Shown one piece after another: positions 41,432 to 51,471 of a DNA stretch of 64,000 nucleotides. This stretch comes from Citrobacter amalonaticus (GTDB taxonomy: Bacteria; Pseudomonadota; Gammaproteobacteria; Enterobacterales; Enterobacteriaceae). The notes under the pieces were generated by a model. That model had not been told where the DNA came from. It searched no databases and saw only the letters and a program-made list of their open reading frames with translations. The number at the start of each line of letters is the position of its first letter. The first letter of the stretch is position 1. The stretch spans positions 3,286,001 through 3,350,000 of the forward strand of contig NZ_CP014015.2 in the NCBI RefSeq assembly GCF_001559075.2. The letters are read 5' to 3'. The position numbers and the translations under genes were made by a program.

Positions 41432-43705
41432 TCAGAAGTGTGTGTTAACGCTCATGTACCACGTACGACCCGGTTCATTATAGGTGTACGCACCTGCGCC
41501 ACGCATATAAGAGACATCGGTCGTGCTACCGGTCGTTTGCGCATTACCTTCACGCCACAGACGCTTGTCGAAGACGTTATCCACGCCGCCGGTCAGGCTG
41601 ACATTATTGGTCACGTCCCAGGTCGCGCTCAGACCCACGATGCTGTACGGGCTGATGGACTGTTTATCCGAACCGGTCACCGGTTTACCCTGGTAATCGT
41701 ATTTCTTCGGCTCTTGTTTGCCGTACCAGGTAAAGGTGGATTGCAGAGAAACATCCTGATGTACCTGCCAGCTCAACGTTGAGTTCAGCGTGTACTCTGG
41801 AATAATCGACAGGCGTTCGCCGGTCTCTTTGTTTTTACTCTGCAGCATGTAAGTGATGTTGTTGGTCCAGTTAACGGTGTTGCTAACCGGTACGTTCAGC
41901 GTCCCTTCCAGCCCTTCCACGACCGCTTTAGGCACGTTCTCCCACTGATAGATATCGGTGTAGGTGGTTTTGCCTTTGTTGGTAATCGATGTGCGGTCCA
42001 TCGGTACCGTACCGGCCTCGATCTTATTGCGATAATCGTTGCGGAACCAGGTCACACCTGCCAGCCAGCCATCACGTTTGAACTCAAGGCCAATCTCTTT
42101 GTTGATGCTGGTTTCTGCTTTCAGATCGTCGTTACCCATCATGTAACAGCCGATGCCGGTCGCGGCACCCGTGGCATAGCAGCCCTGGCCTTTACTGTAC
42201 AAAATGTAGTTCGGGTTGGTCTGATACAGGCTTGGCGCTTTATACGCCCGCGCAATGCCCATCTTCAGAGTGAAGTCATCGCCCAGGCCCTGTGACAGGT
42301 TCAGCGATGGGCTCCAGTTGTCGCCCACGATGCTGTGGTGATCGAAACGCAGGCCCGGCGTTAGCATGGTGCTGTCGGTCAGCTCCATGTTGTTCTCAGC
42401 GAACAGCGAGAAAATTTCTGCTTTTGAATAAGGGCTGCGGTCGGTGCTGCTGGAGCCTGGAATATCACCGCCCATAAAGGTTTGCGAGTTGGAGAGCATG
42501 TCCTTCATGCGCTGCTGGGTCCATTCAGTACCCAGCGTCAGGTTCTGGTTAACCAGCAAATCGAACGGCATGCTGATTTCACTGTGCAGCGTGACGTCGT
42601 TCAGGTCGGCATCAACATATTTCTGTGACGCTTTCGGGTCGAAGATCCCTTCAGTACCGCCCGCCAGACCTTCCGGCGTACGGGAGTTACGGGTATGTTC
42701 GTACTGCACCCAGTTGGTGGTGGTGACGCCGTTATCCCAACCGCCGTTCCAGGTCAGCGAGTAGTTCTGACGGTAGAGACGGTTGGTCTCTTCGCCGTAG
42801 TTATCTTTCACCAACTGGTTGGTATTGGTGTTCTGCGTGTCCCCGGCATACAGGTTACCCTGACGGCTGTAACCGGCTTCCAGTTCAATCGACTGCATCG
42901 GCGCGAAGTCCCAGCGCACCACACCGTTAATGTCCTTGTTGATGACGCCTTCACGACCGGCTGGCAGCGTGTCGGCATAGGTGCCGGTACGTTCAGACTG
43001 ATGGCCCTGGTTGATGTTACGCGCATCGGCCTGCGTTTTATCCAGGTTACCGAACAGGCGGAAGCTGAAATCCCCGCCCAACGGACCGTTGAGGGTAAAG
43101 TTAGTGCGTTTGGTCGCGCCTTCCTCTTTGTGTTCCGGTGCGTTGAAATAGGTATTCCAGGAGCCGTGCCACTCGTTGCTGCCCTTTTTGGTGATGATAT
43201 TCACCACGCCACCGGCGGCGCCGTTACCGTAACGTGCGGCAGCAGGCCCGCGCAGGACTTCAATGCGTTCGATCATCTCCGGCGGCACCCATGACGTATC
43301 GCCACGGGTATCGCGCTCACCGCGCCAGCCGAGGCGCACGGAGTTACGACTGGTCACCGGTTTACCGTCGATCAGGATCAGGGTGTTTTCTGGCCCCATC
43401 CCACGAATATCAATCTGACGGTTATTGCCGCGCTGGCCGCTGGTCGAGTTACCGGTCAGGTTAACGCCAGGCATGGTACGAATGATTTCAGAGACGTCGC
43501 GAGCGGGAGGGTTTTTGCGAATTTCATCTGCGGTGATAGTCGACACGCCAGGAGCCTGCAAGTTCTGCTGGGCGGCGGTAACCACAATAGTATCTTCATG
43601 AGAGACGGCGGTGCTATCAGCGGTTTCTTCTGCCATTGCGGGCAGCGCTACCCCGTAAATCCCTAAGTTGACCAATAAGGCCAGGGAATGAATCTTCTTG
43701 TTCAT
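41432..43705 (-). CDS. fepA: Ferric enterobactin outer-membrane receptor FepA
   Basis: 757 residues. MNKKIHSLALLVNLGIYGVALPAMA is a signal peptide, followed by TonB box DTIVVTA. The plug domain shows RQIDIRGMGPENTLILIDGKPV and RGPAAARYGNGAAGGVVNIITK; the barrel ends in MSVNTHF with terminal Phe. It imports ferric enterobactin with TonB energy. It is divergent from fes with a Fur-box-like region between, and is followed by entD. A cysteine pair in GCYATGAATGIGCYM (about residue 515) resembles the extracellular-loop disulfide of E. coli FepA. Confidence 0.96.
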   Translation of the reverse strand: MNKKIHSLALLVNLGIYGVALPAMAEETADSTAVSHEDTIVVTAAQQNLQAPGVSTITADEIRKNPPARDVSEIIRTMPGVNLTGNSTSGQRGNNRQIDIRGMGPENTLILIDGKPVTSRNSVRLGWRGERDTRGDTSWVPPEMIERIEVLRGPAAARYGNGAAGGVVNIITKKGSNEWHGSWNTYFNAPEHKEEGATKRTNFTLNGPLGGDFSFRLFGNLDKTQADARNINQGHQSERTGTYADTLPAGREGVINKDINGVVRWDFAPMQSIELEAGYSRQGNLYAGDTQNTNTNQLVKDNYGEETNRLYRQNYSLTWNGGWDNGVTTTNWVQYEHTRNSRTPEGLAGGTEGIFDPKASQKYVDADLNDVTLHSEISMPFDLLVNQNLTLGTEWTQQRMKDMLSNSQTFMGGDIPGSSSTDRSPYSKAEIFSLFAENNMELTDSTMLTPGLRFDHHSIVGDNWSPSLNLSQGLGDDFTLKMGIARAYKAPSLYQTNPNYILYSKGQGCYATGAATGIGCYMMGNDDLKAETSINKEIGLEFKRDGWLAGVTWFRNDYRNKIEAGTVPMDRTSITNKGKTTYTDIYQWENVPKAVVEGLEGTLNVPVSNTVNWTNNITYMLQSKNKETGERLSIIPEYTLNSTLSWQVHQDVSLQSTFTWYGKQEPKKYDYQGKPVTGSDKQSISPYSIVGLSATWDVTNNVSLTGGVDNVFDKRLWREGNAQTTGSTTDVSYMRGAGAYTYNEPGRTWYMSVNTHF

Positions 43706-43865
43706 TGTATTTCCTGCTTTTCTTTAGCCACGTGTACCAGACACCTGAGATCGGTATCCGGCCCGATGTCGCCCGCCTCTGCGAAAACCCTCCGTTCCAG
43801 AAAAGCCCGCAGCGCGGTTGGTTAAAAACTGTTCGCGCTTCCCACGGCGCGTCAATACGCTATTG

Positions 43866-43899
43866 CAAATGCAAATAGTTATCAATAATATTATCAATA
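43866..43899. promoter_or_regulatory. Fur-box cluster of the fepA-fes divergent promoters
   Basis: AAATGCAAATAGTTATCAAT followed by AATATTATCAAT contains overlapping Fur-type hexamers, in the 237-bp region between fepA and fes. Iron repression of this divergent pair is established in E. coli. Confidence 0.65.
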
Positions 43900-43942
43900 T
43901 ATTTCATCAAACAATGAAAAAAATCACAATAAACATGAGGTT

Positions 43943-45151
43943 ATGACGGTGACGGCGTTAACGGTAGGCAGTGAGGCCTGGTGGCAGTCAAAAAACGGTC
44001 CGCAATGGACGCGTGAAGCAGACGGAAATTACCGGGTGACCTTCTGGTGGCGCGATCCGCAGGGGAGTGAGTTTCACTCAGCCATTCAGCGCGTCTGGGT
44101 ATACATCACTGGCGTTACCGATCATCACCAGAATGTCTTTCCTCAGACGATGCAGCGTATTGCCGGAACGGATGTCTGGCAGTGGCAGACTGTATTAAGC
44201 GCTAACTGGCGCGGCAGTTATTGTTTTATTCCCTCAACGCGGGACGAGTCGTTTGCCTCGTTGAAGGCTGATGGCGTGTTGGATCGCACGGCATTGCGCG
44301 AAGGCTGGCGGCAACTGTTGCCACAGGCGATTGCCGATCCGCTTAATCCGGTGAGCTGGAAAGGAGGGCGAGGGCACGCCGTGTCGGCGCTTGAGATGCC
44401 GCAGGCCCCTGCACAACCGGGCTGGGACTCCCCACAAACGCCAGTGTCATCGCCGGTGGTTCTGCACTGGAACAGCGTGCGTCTGGGCAATACGCGTCGG
44501 GTATGGGTCTTTACGACTGGTGATGCGCAGCCGGATGATCGCCCCCTGGCGGTTCTCCTCGATGGGCAATTCTGGGCGCAGAGCATGCCCGTCTGGCCAG
44601 CGCTCACTTCACTCACTCAGCGGGGGCAACTGCCAGCAGCGGTTTATCTGCTTATTGATGCCATTGATACCACACACCGCAGCCGTGAACTTCCCTGCAA
44701 CGCGGATTTCTGGCTGGCGGTGCAACACGAGTTATTGCCGCAGGTCCGGCGCGTTGCGCCATTCAGCGATCGTCCTGAGCGCACGGTCGTTGCAGGGCAA
44801 AGTTTTGGCGGGTTGTCATCGCTGTTTGCCGGGTTGCACTGGCCGCAGCGCTTTGGCTGCGTGCTCAGCCAGTCCGGTTCTTACTGGTGGCCCCATCGCG
44901 GCGGTCAACAGAACGGGCTGATTATTGAACAACTTCGCACCGGTACGCTGTCCGCAAAGGGATTGCGGATTGTCCTCGAGGCGGGAGTCCGCGAGCCGGT
45001 TATCTTTCGCGCGAACCAGGCGCTCTACACACAACTACAGACGACACAGCAGTCGGTTTTCTGGCGTCAGGTTGACGGCGGACATGATGCGCTTTGCTGG
45101 CGTGGTGGCCTGACGCAGGGGTTGATCGACCTCTGGAAGCCGCTGCTCTGA
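43943..45151 (+). CDS. fes: Enterochelin (ferric enterobactin) esterase Fes
   Basis: 402 residues, close to E. coli Fes (400). Cytosolic: no signal peptide. An N-terminal domain (WWQSKNGPQWTREADGNYRVTFWW) precedes an alpha/beta hydrolase with VYLLIDAIDTTHRSRELPC, nucleophile motif GQSFGGLSS, and GGHDALCWRGG containing the catalytic His. It cleaves the trilactone of imported ferric enterobactin to free iron. It starts the fes-ybdZ-entF operon, divergent from fepA. Confidence 0.95.
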   Translation: MTVTALTVGSEAWWQSKNGPQWTREADGNYRVTFWWRDPQGSEFHSAIQRVWVYITGVTDHHQNVFPQTMQRIAGTDVWQWQTVLSANWRGSYCFIPSTRDESFASLKADGVLDRTALREGWRQLLPQAIADPLNPVSWKGGRGHAVSALEMPQAPAQPGWDSPQTPVSSPVVLHWNSVRLGNTRRVWVFTTGDAQPDDRPLAVLLDGQFWAQSMPVWPALTSLTQRGQLPAAVYLLIDAIDTTHRSRELPCNADFWLAVQHELLPQVRRVAPFSDRPERTVVAGQSFGGLSSLFAGLHWPQRFGCVLSQSGSYWWPHRGGQQNGLIIEQLRTGTLSAKGLRIVLEAGVREPVIFRANQALYTQLQTTQQSVFWRQVDGGHDALCWRGGLTQGLIDLWKPLL

Positions 45152-45181
45152 GCGAACGATTTTCCACGACAGGAGTTGAGT

Positions 45182-45400
45182 ATGGAATTCAGTAATCCCT
45201 TCGATAACCCGCAGGGACAGTTCTACATTCTGCAAAATTCGCAACAACAGTTTAGCCTCTGGCCGCAGCATTGCGCATTACCTACTGGCTGGCAGATGGT
45301 ATGCGAACCGCAGTCTCAGGAAGCTTGCCAGCAGTGGCTGGCGCGTCACTGGACCACGTTAATTCCCGGTTATTACGCCGTTTCGCAGGAGGCGCAATGA
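45182..45400 (+). CDS. ybdZ: MbtH-like protein YbdZ
   Basis: 72 residues, the E. coli YbdZ length. MbtH family: NPQGQFYILQNSQQQFSLWP, LPTGWQMV and the C-terminal tryptophan pair of WLARHWTTLIPGYY are conserved. MbtH-like proteins bind the adenylation domain of NRPS enzymes and help them fold or act, here EntF. ATG 45182 follows AGGAGTTGAGT. Its stop overlaps the entF start (ATGA). Confidence 0.94.
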   Translation: MEFSNPFDNPQGQFYILQNSQQQFSLWPQHCALPTGWQMVCEPQSQEACQQWLARHWTTLIPGYYAVSQEAQ

Positions 45401-48400
45401 GCCCTCGTTTACCGCTTGTTGCCGCACAGCCTGGCATCTGGATGGCGGAAAAACTCTCCACATTACCTTCCGCCTGGAGCGTCGCACATTATGTGGTGTT
45501 AACCGGTGAACTGGATGCGCAACGACTGGCGCGCGCAGTCGTCACCGGTTTACAGCAGGCTGATACCTTACGGATGCGTTTTACCGAGGATAACGGCGAC
45601 GTCTGGCAATGGGTCGATGACGCTTTTACGTTTGCTGAACCGCAGATTTGCGATCTCCGCAGCGCGGCGAACCCGCATGATGCCGCGCTGGCGCTGATGC
45701 AGGCCGACCTGCAGCAAAATCTGCGCGTCGATGGCGGCAAGCCGCTGGTACATCATCAGTTGTTCCAGGTTGGTGACGACCAGTGGTACTGGTATCAGCG
45801 CTATCATCATTTACTGGTCGATGGTTTCAGTTTCCCGGCGATTACCCGCCAGATAGCGGCAATTTACAGCGCATGGCTCCGGGGGGACGCGACGCCTGAC
45901 TCACCCTTCACGCCGTTTGCTGAGGTGGTGGAAGAGTATCAGCAGTATCGTCAGAGTGAGGCCTGGCAACGCGATGGCGCGTTCTGGGCCGAGCAGCGCA
46001 AACAGCTTCCGCCGCCAGCGTCGCTTTCACCCGCACCGCTGCCGGGGCGGGCGGCGACGTCTGACATTTACCGCATGAAGCTTAACGCCCCGGAAGGCGC
46101 GTTTCGCCACTTGGCGGCACAACTGCCTGACGTGCAGCGAACCGATCTGGCGCTGGCGCTGGTAGCGCTCTGGCTGGGACGACTGTGCAGCCGGATGGAA
46201 TACGCGGCAGGCTTTATCTTTATGCGCCGCATGGGCTCGGCGGCGCTGACCGCCACCGGCCCCGTGCTCAACGTGTTACCGCTGGGCGTGCGTATTGATG
46301 CTGCAGAAAAACTGCCAGAACTGGCAAAACGGTTGTCCGCTCAGCTTAAGAAAATGCGCCGTCATCAGCGCTATGATGCGGAGCAAATCGTCCGCGACAG
46401 CGGCCGGGCGGCCGGAGAAGATCCGCTTTTTGGCCCGGTGCTTAACGTCAAAGTCTTCGACTATCAACTGGAGATCCCGGGTGTCACGGCGCAAACCCAT
46501 ACGCTGGCGACGGGACCGGTTAACGATCTTGAACTGGCGCTGTTCCCGGATGAAGAAGGCGGACTGAGCATTGAGCTTCTCGCCAACCAACAACGTTATG
46601 ATGAAGCCACGCTCAAACAGCATGCGTTGCGTCTGATGGCGCTGATCGAACAGTTTGCCGCTAATCCAGCCCTGTGCTGTGGTGATGCCGATCTGCTGCT
46701 TCCTGCTGAATATCAGCAGATTGCGCAGGTCAACGCCACGGCGGTTGAGATCCCGTCCACGACGCTCAGTGCGCTGGTGGCGGAACAGGCGAGCAGAACG
46801 CCGGACGCGCCCGCGCTGGCGGATGCCCGCTATGATTTCAGCTACCGCGAAATGCGCGAACAGGTGGTGGCGCTCGCCGGTATGCTGCGAGAACACGGTG
46901 TGCAGCCGGGTGATAGCGTCGCGGTGGCCTTACCGCGCTCCGTATTTCTGACGCTGGCGTTGCACGGGATTGTTGAGGCCGGTGCGGCCTGGCTGCCATT
47001 AGATACCGGTTATCCGGACGATCGTCTGCGAATGATGCTGGAAGACGCGCAGCCGAAACTGCTGATCACCACAGCAGAACAGTTACCACGCTTTAGCGAT
47101 ATTCCGGGGCTGGAAAGCCTCTGCTATAGTGAACCGCTGTCGGCAGGCGATAGCGCGCCGCTGGGGTTATCGCAACCGCAGCATACGGCGTACATCATCT
47201 TTACTTCTGGTTCAACGGGCAGACCGAAAGGGGTGATGGTCGGGCAAACCGCCATCGTTAACCGTCTGCTGTGGATGCAAAACCAGTATGGGCTGACGGC
47301 GAAGGACGTCGTGGCGCAAAAAACACCGTGCAGCTTTGACGTCTCGGTGTGGGAATTCTTCTGGCCGTTTATCGCCGGGGCGAAGCTGGTGATGGCGGAA
47401 CCGGAAGCGCATCGCGATCCGCTGGCCATGCAGCGCTTCTTTGCCCACTACGAGGTGACAACGACCCACTTTGTGCCATCGATGCTGGCGGCATTCGTCG
47501 CCTCACTGACGCCAGAGAGTGCCGGTGAAAGCTGCGCAACGTTAAAGCATGTCTTTTGCAGCGGCGAAGCCTTACCTGCTGATTTATGTCGTGAATGGGA
47601 ACGGCTGACGCATGCCCCGTTACATAATTTGTACGGCCCAACGGAGGCGGCGGTTGATGTCAGCTGGTATCCGGCCTGGGGCGATGAACTGGCAAACGTC
47701 ACTGGCAGCAGCGTACCGATTGGTTTCCCGGTATGGAATACCGGGTTGCGGATCCTGGATGCGATGATGCATCCGGTTCCTGTTGGCGTGGCGGGCGATC
47801 TCTATCTGACCGGTATCCAACTCGCACAGGGCTATCTTGGCAGGCCGGACCTCACGGCGAGTCGGTTTATCGCCGATCCGTTTGCGCCGGGAGAGCGAAT
47901 GTACCGTACCGGAGACGTTGCGCGCTGGCTGGATAACGGTGCGGTGGAGTATCTGGGACGCAGTGACGATCAGCTCAAGATCCGCGGTCAGCGTATCGAA
48001 CTGGGCGAGATCGATCGTGTGATGCAGGCGTTGCCTGATGTTGAACAGGCGGTGGTTCACGCCTGCGTCTTTAATCAGGCGGCGGCAACAGGGGGCGATG
48101 CCCGCCAGTTGGTGGGGTATCTGGTCTCGCAGTCAGGACTTCCGCTTGATATCCCCGCGCTCCAGGCACAACTGCGGGAAAAGCTCCCGCCGCATATGGT
48201 GCCAGTGGTGTTGCTGCAGCTGGCGCAACTGCCGCTCAGCGCCAACGGTAAGCTGGATCGTAAAGCGCTACCGATGCCGGAATTAACGTCGCGAGCCAAA
48301 GGAAGAGCCCCACAGCCGGGCAGTGAAACAACGGTGGCGAAGGCATTCAGTGAGCTGCTGGGCTGTGACGTCAACGACGTTGAGGCCGATTTCTTTGCGC

Positions 48401-49293
48401 TGGGCGGCCATTCGCTACTGGCCATGAAGCTGGCGGCGCAACTGAGCCGGACCGTCACCCGTCAGGTGACGCCGGGGCAGGTCATGGTGGCCTCGACGGT
48501 AGCGCAACTGGCGGCGCTGCTGGATGCGGATGATGACGCACAGGTACAGCGTCTGGGGTTTGAAACGCTGCTGCCGTTACGCAAAAGCGACGGCCCAACG
48601 CTATTTTGTTTCCATCCGGCATCAGGATTTGCCTGGCAGTTTAGCGTACTGTCGCGCTATCTCAGTCCGCAATGGTCCATTACCGGTATCCAGTCGCCGC
48701 GTCCGCAAGGGCCGATGCAGACGGCAGCCGATCTGGACGCGGTCTGCGAACACCATCTGGCGATGCTCCTTAAACAACAACCGCACGGTCCGTATTACCT
48801 GCTGGGCTATTCTCTTGGTGGCACGCTGGCGCACGGTATTGCCGCACGCCTGCGGGCGCGGGGTGAAACCGTCGCCTTCCTCGGCCTGCTAGATACCTGG
48901 CCGCCGGAAACGCAGAACTGGTCAGAAAAAGAGGCCAATGGACTCGACCCGGAAGTACTGGCAGAAATTGACCGCGAGCGGGAAGCCTTTCTGGCCGCGC
49001 AGCAGGGGAACGCCTCTGGCGAATTGTTTAGCACTATTGAAGGGAACTACGCTGATGCGGTTCGCTTACTGACCAGCGCGCACAGCGTTCCCTTTGATGG
49101 GCGCGCGACGCTGTTTGTTGCCGAGCGCACCCTGCCGGAAGGCGTAAGTCCGGAGCGCAGTTGGGCGCCGTGGATCGCGGAGCTGGAGGTGTATCGCCAG
49201 GACTGTGCACATGTGGAGATTATCTCTCCGTCAGCCTTTGAAAATATTGGTCCAATCATCGCCGGGTGTTGTAATAAATATAACCGTGATTGA
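45397..49293 (+). CDS. entF: Enterobactin non-ribosomal peptide synthetase EntF
   Basis: 1298 residues, about 1293 in E. coli. Domains in order: condensation (about 5-430, motif HHLLVDG), adenylation for L-serine (about 440-970, with TSGSTGRPKGVMVG, NLYGPTEAAVD, YRTGDVARW and NGKLDRKALP), peptidyl carrier (about 980-1050, GGHSLLAMKL with the phosphopantetheine Ser) and thioesterase (about 1060-1298, GYSLGGTLAH). It joins three DHB-Ser units and cyclises them to enterobactin. ATG 45397 is coupled to ybdZ. An intrinsic terminator follows. Confidence 0.97.
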   Translation: MSPRLPLVAAQPGIWMAEKLSTLPSAWSVAHYVVLTGELDAQRLARAVVTGLQQADTLRMRFTEDNGDVWQWVDDAFTFAEPQICDLRSAANPHDAALALMQADLQQNLRVDGGKPLVHHQLFQVGDDQWYWYQRYHHLLVDGFSFPAITRQIAAIYSAWLRGDATPDSPFTPFAEVVEEYQQYRQSEAWQRDGAFWAEQRKQLPPPASLSPAPLPGRAATSDIYRMKLNAPEGAFRHLAAQLPDVQRTDLALALVALWLGRLCSRMEYAAGFIFMRRMGSAALTATGPVLNVLPLGVRIDAAEKLPELAKRLSAQLKKMRRHQRYDAEQIVRDSGRAAGEDPLFGPVLNVKVFDYQLEIPGVTAQTHTLATGPVNDLELALFPDEEGGLSIELLANQQRYDEATLKQHALRLMALIEQFAANPALCCGDADLLLPAEYQQIAQVNATAVEIPSTTLSALVAEQASRTPDAPALADARYDFSYREMREQVVALAGMLREHGVQPGDSVAVALPRSVFLTLALHGIVEAGAAWLPLDTGYPDDRLRMMLEDAQPKLLITTAEQLPRFSDIPGLESLCYSEPLSAGDSAPLGLSQPQHTAYIIFTSGSTGRPKGVMVGQTAIVNRLLWMQNQYGLTAKDVVAQKTPCSFDVSVWEFFWPFIAGAKLVMAEPEAHRDPLAMQRFFAHYEVTTTHFVPSMLAAFVASLTPESAGESCATLKHVFCSGEALPADLCREWERLTHAPLHNLYGPTEAAVDVSWYPAWGDELANVTGSSVPIGFPVWNTGLRILDAMMHPVPVGVAGDLYLTGIQLAQGYLGRPDLTASRFIADPFAPGERMYRTGDVARWLDNGAVEYLGRSDDQLKIRGQRIELGEIDRVMQALPDVEQAVVHACVFNQAAATGGDARQLVGYLVSQSGLPLDIPALQAQLREKLPPHMVPVVLLQLAQLPLSANGKLDRKALPMPELTSRAKGRAPQPGSETTVAKAFSELLGCDVNDVEADFFALGGHSLLAMKLAAQLSRTVTRQVTPGQVMVASTVAQLAALLDADDDAQVQRLGFETLLPLRKSDGPTLFCFHPASGFAWQFSVLSRYLSPQWSITGIQSPRPQGPMQTAADLDAVCEHHLAMLLKQQPHGPYYLLGYSLGGTLAHGIAARLRARGETVAFLGLLDTWPPETQNWSEKEANGLDPEVLAEIDREREAFLAAQQGNASGELFSTIEGNYADAVRLLTSAHSVPFDGRATLFVAERTLPEGVSPERSWAPWIAELEVYRQDCAHVEIISPSAFENIGPIIAGCCNKYNRD

Positions 49294-49316
49294 TTAATAC
49301 TGAGCCAGTTATTTGT

Positions 49317-49357
49317 CCCCCGTAACAACGCGTCATTGTTACGGGGGATTTTTTATT
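49317..49357 (+). terminator. Rho-independent terminator after entF
   Basis: CCCCCGTAACAA / TTGTTACGGGGG form a perfect 12-bp stem with a 7-base loop, followed by ATTTTTTATT. Ends the fes-ybdZ-entF operon and separates it from fepE. Confidence 0.92.
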
Positions 49358-49505
49358 GTGATAATTCTGTTATTAGGAATATTACCGCCAGGGGTCAAAT
49401 TCTGAATTTGACTTTATCCGTGCATTAGTATTTCGGAATGTTTTAGGGGTTTGCTACGCTATTGGCATAAATAACTTTCATGGAACAAGCATCAGGACGT
49501 ACGGT

Positions 49506-50639
49506 ATGCCGTCACTCAATGTGAAGCAGGATAAAAATACGGAATTTACGAGTTTTCCGTTGCCGCAGACCCAGAGTAATGAAATCGATTTATTAAACCT
49601 GATTGATATTTTATGGCAGGCGAAAAAACGCATTATTGCGTGCACGTTTGCGTTTGCGTGTGTGGGGCTATTCATCACCTTCTTTTTGCCACAACGCTGG
49701 ACCAGCGAAGCGGTGGTGACGCCAGCTGAGCCAATTCAGTGGCAGGATCTGCAAAGAACGCTGACGGGATTACGTGTTCTGGACCTTGATGTCAGTGTGG
49801 ATCGTAACAATACCTTCAATCTCTTCATCAAAAAATTTCAGTCGTCTTCACTGCTGGAGCAATATTTACGCTCATCACCGTATGTGATGGAGCAGTTAAA
49901 AGGGGCGAAAATCGATGAAATGGACCTGCATCGGGCCATTGTCGCGCTGAGCGAAAAGATGAGCGCGGTGGACAGCAATGCCGGAAAGAAAAACGAAACG
50001 GCACTGTACACGTCATGGGTGCTGAGTTTTACGGCTCCAGCCAAAGAAGAGGCGCAGCAGGTACTGGCGGGCTATATCCAGTTTATTTCTGAGATAGTCG
50101 TGCAGGACTCGCTGGAAAATATTCGCAATCAGCTGGAAGTCAAAACCCGCTTTGAGAAAGAGCGTCTGGCTCTGGATCGCGTCAAACTTAAAAATCAGCT
50201 GGATACCAATATTCAACGACTCAATTATTCTCTGGAGATTGCAAATGCCGCCGGAATTAAAAAACCGGTTTACAGTAATGGCCAGGCGGTGAAAGACGAT
50301 CCTGATTTTTCTATTTCTTTGGGCGCTGATGGGATCCAGCGAAAGCTGGAGATTGAAAAATCGGTCACGGATGTGGCTGAACTGAATGCCGAGTTAAAAA
50401 ACCGGCAGTATTATGTTGAGCAACTGGAGTCAGTCAATGTTCAGGATGTGAAATTCTCGCCGTTCAAATATCAGCTCAAGCCTTCATTACCGGTGAAAAA
50501 ACAGGGGCCGGGTAGAATGATCGTGGTTGTGCTGGCTGCACTGATCGGAGGGATTATGGCCTGTGCTGGTGTACTTCTCCAGCATGCTATGGTATCGCGT
50601 AAACGGGATGAAACCATGATCCGGGAGCATCTGGTCTGA
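49506..50639 (+). CDS. fepE: Wzz-family chain-length determinant FepE
   Basis: 377 residues, E. coli FepE length. Two membrane segments (about 40-60 and 335-355) flank a large periplasmic coiled-coil domain, the PCP/Wzz layout. The C-terminal segment holds the proline/glycine-rich pattern before the second helix. Despite its name it sets very long O-antigen chains in Salmonella; a role in enterobactin uptake is not established. It converges with fepC across a hairpin. ATG 49506 lies 212 bp after entF, so it likely has its own promoter. Confidence 0.93.
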   Translation: MPSLNVKQDKNTEFTSFPLPQTQSNEIDLLNLIDILWQAKKRIIACTFAFACVGLFITFFLPQRWTSEAVVTPAEPIQWQDLQRTLTGLRVLDLDVSVDRNNTFNLFIKKFQSSSLLEQYLRSSPYVMEQLKGAKIDEMDLHRAIVALSEKMSAVDSNAGKKNETALYTSWVLSFTAPAKEEAQQVLAGYIQFISEIVVQDSLENIRNQLEVKTRFEKERLALDRVKLKNQLDTNIQRLNYSLEIANAAGIKKPVYSNGQAVKDDPDFSISLGADGIQRKLEIEKSVTDVAELNAELKNRQYYVEQLESVNVQDVKFSPFKYQLKPSLPVKKQGPGRMIVVVLAALIGGIMACAGVLLQHAMVSRKRDETMIREHLV

Positions 50640-50646
50640 TTGACGA

Positions 50647-50669
50647 CCGGAAGGCTCAGCGCCTTCCGG
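50647..50669. terminator. Bidirectional hairpin between fepE and fepC
   Basis: CCGGAAGGC-TCAGC-GCCTTCCGG, perfect 9-bp stem between converging genes. No long T-run is present. Confidence 0.6.
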
Positions 50670-50676
50670 CCAGCGG

Positions 50677-51471
50677 TTAACGTCGGCCCAGAGGCACCAC
50701 CAGCGGTGTGCCCGCTACCGGGTCGTCGATAATCATGCAACGCAACCCATAGATTTTCTCAATTAATTCTGCGGTGACAATCTCCTTCGGCGCCCCCTCT
50801 GCGACAATTTTTCCTTCACGCAACGCGATCAAATGAGTGGCATAGCGGCAGGCCTGGTTGAGGTCATGCAGCACGGCGGCGAGGGTGTAGCCTTTCTCGC
50901 GATTCAGTTCGCTCAGTAATTCCAGCAAATCAATCTGATGGCTGATATCCAGCCAGGTGGTCGGTTCATCGAGCAGCATGATTGACGTTTCCTGCGCCAG
51001 AACCATCGCTATCCATGCGCGCTGACGCTGACCACCGGATAGCGTATCCACACTTTGTCCGGCCAGATGTGTAATACCGGTGGCGCGCATGGCCTGCGTC
51101 ACGGCATCTTCATCTTCTTTGCGCCAACGGGTAAACAGCGGCTGATGCGGATAGCGCCCGCGCGCCACCAGTTCCTGCACGGTGATATCGCCCGGCGTCG
51201 TGGCATTTTGCGCCAACAAACCGATGCGGCGAGCAACTTCTTTGCTGGGATAACGCTGAATCGGCTCACCGTCCAGCCAGACGTGACCGTTTGCCGGCGT
51301 CATCAGCCGACTGAGGGTTCGCAACAGCGTCGATTTCCCGCAGCCATTGGGGCCGATAATGGCCGTGAAATGACCATCGGGAATGGTGACGTTGAGGTCT
51401 TCAGCAACGGTGAACTTTCCATAACCCAGCGTTAACTGGTCGCCACGCAAACGGGCTACTGATTCGGTCAT
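50677..51471 (-). CDS. fepC: Ferric enterobactin ABC transporter ATPase FepC
   Basis: 264 residues. Walker A GPNGCGKSTLLR, signature LSGGQRQRAWIAMVLAQ and Walker B IMLLDEPTTWLDISHQ are present. It energises FepDG import of ferric enterobactin. I chose ATG 51471 (MTESVARLRG), which overlaps the fepG stop (ATGA), rather than an upstream in-frame ATG that would add 55 residues inside fepG. Last gene of the fepDGC operon. Confidence 0.96.
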   Translation of the reverse strand: MTESVARLRGDQLTLGYGKFTVAEDLNVTIPDGHFTAIIGPNGCGKSTLLRTLSRLMTPANGHVWLDGEPIQRYPSKEVARRIGLLAQNATTPGDITVQELVARGRYPHQPLFTRWRKEDEDAVTQAMRATGITHLAGQSVDTLSGGQRQRAWIAMVLAQETSIMLLDEPTTWLDISHQIDLLELLSELNREKGYTLAAVLHDLNQACRYATHLIALREGKIVAEGAPKEIVTAELIEKIYGLRCMIIDDPVAGTPLVVPLGRR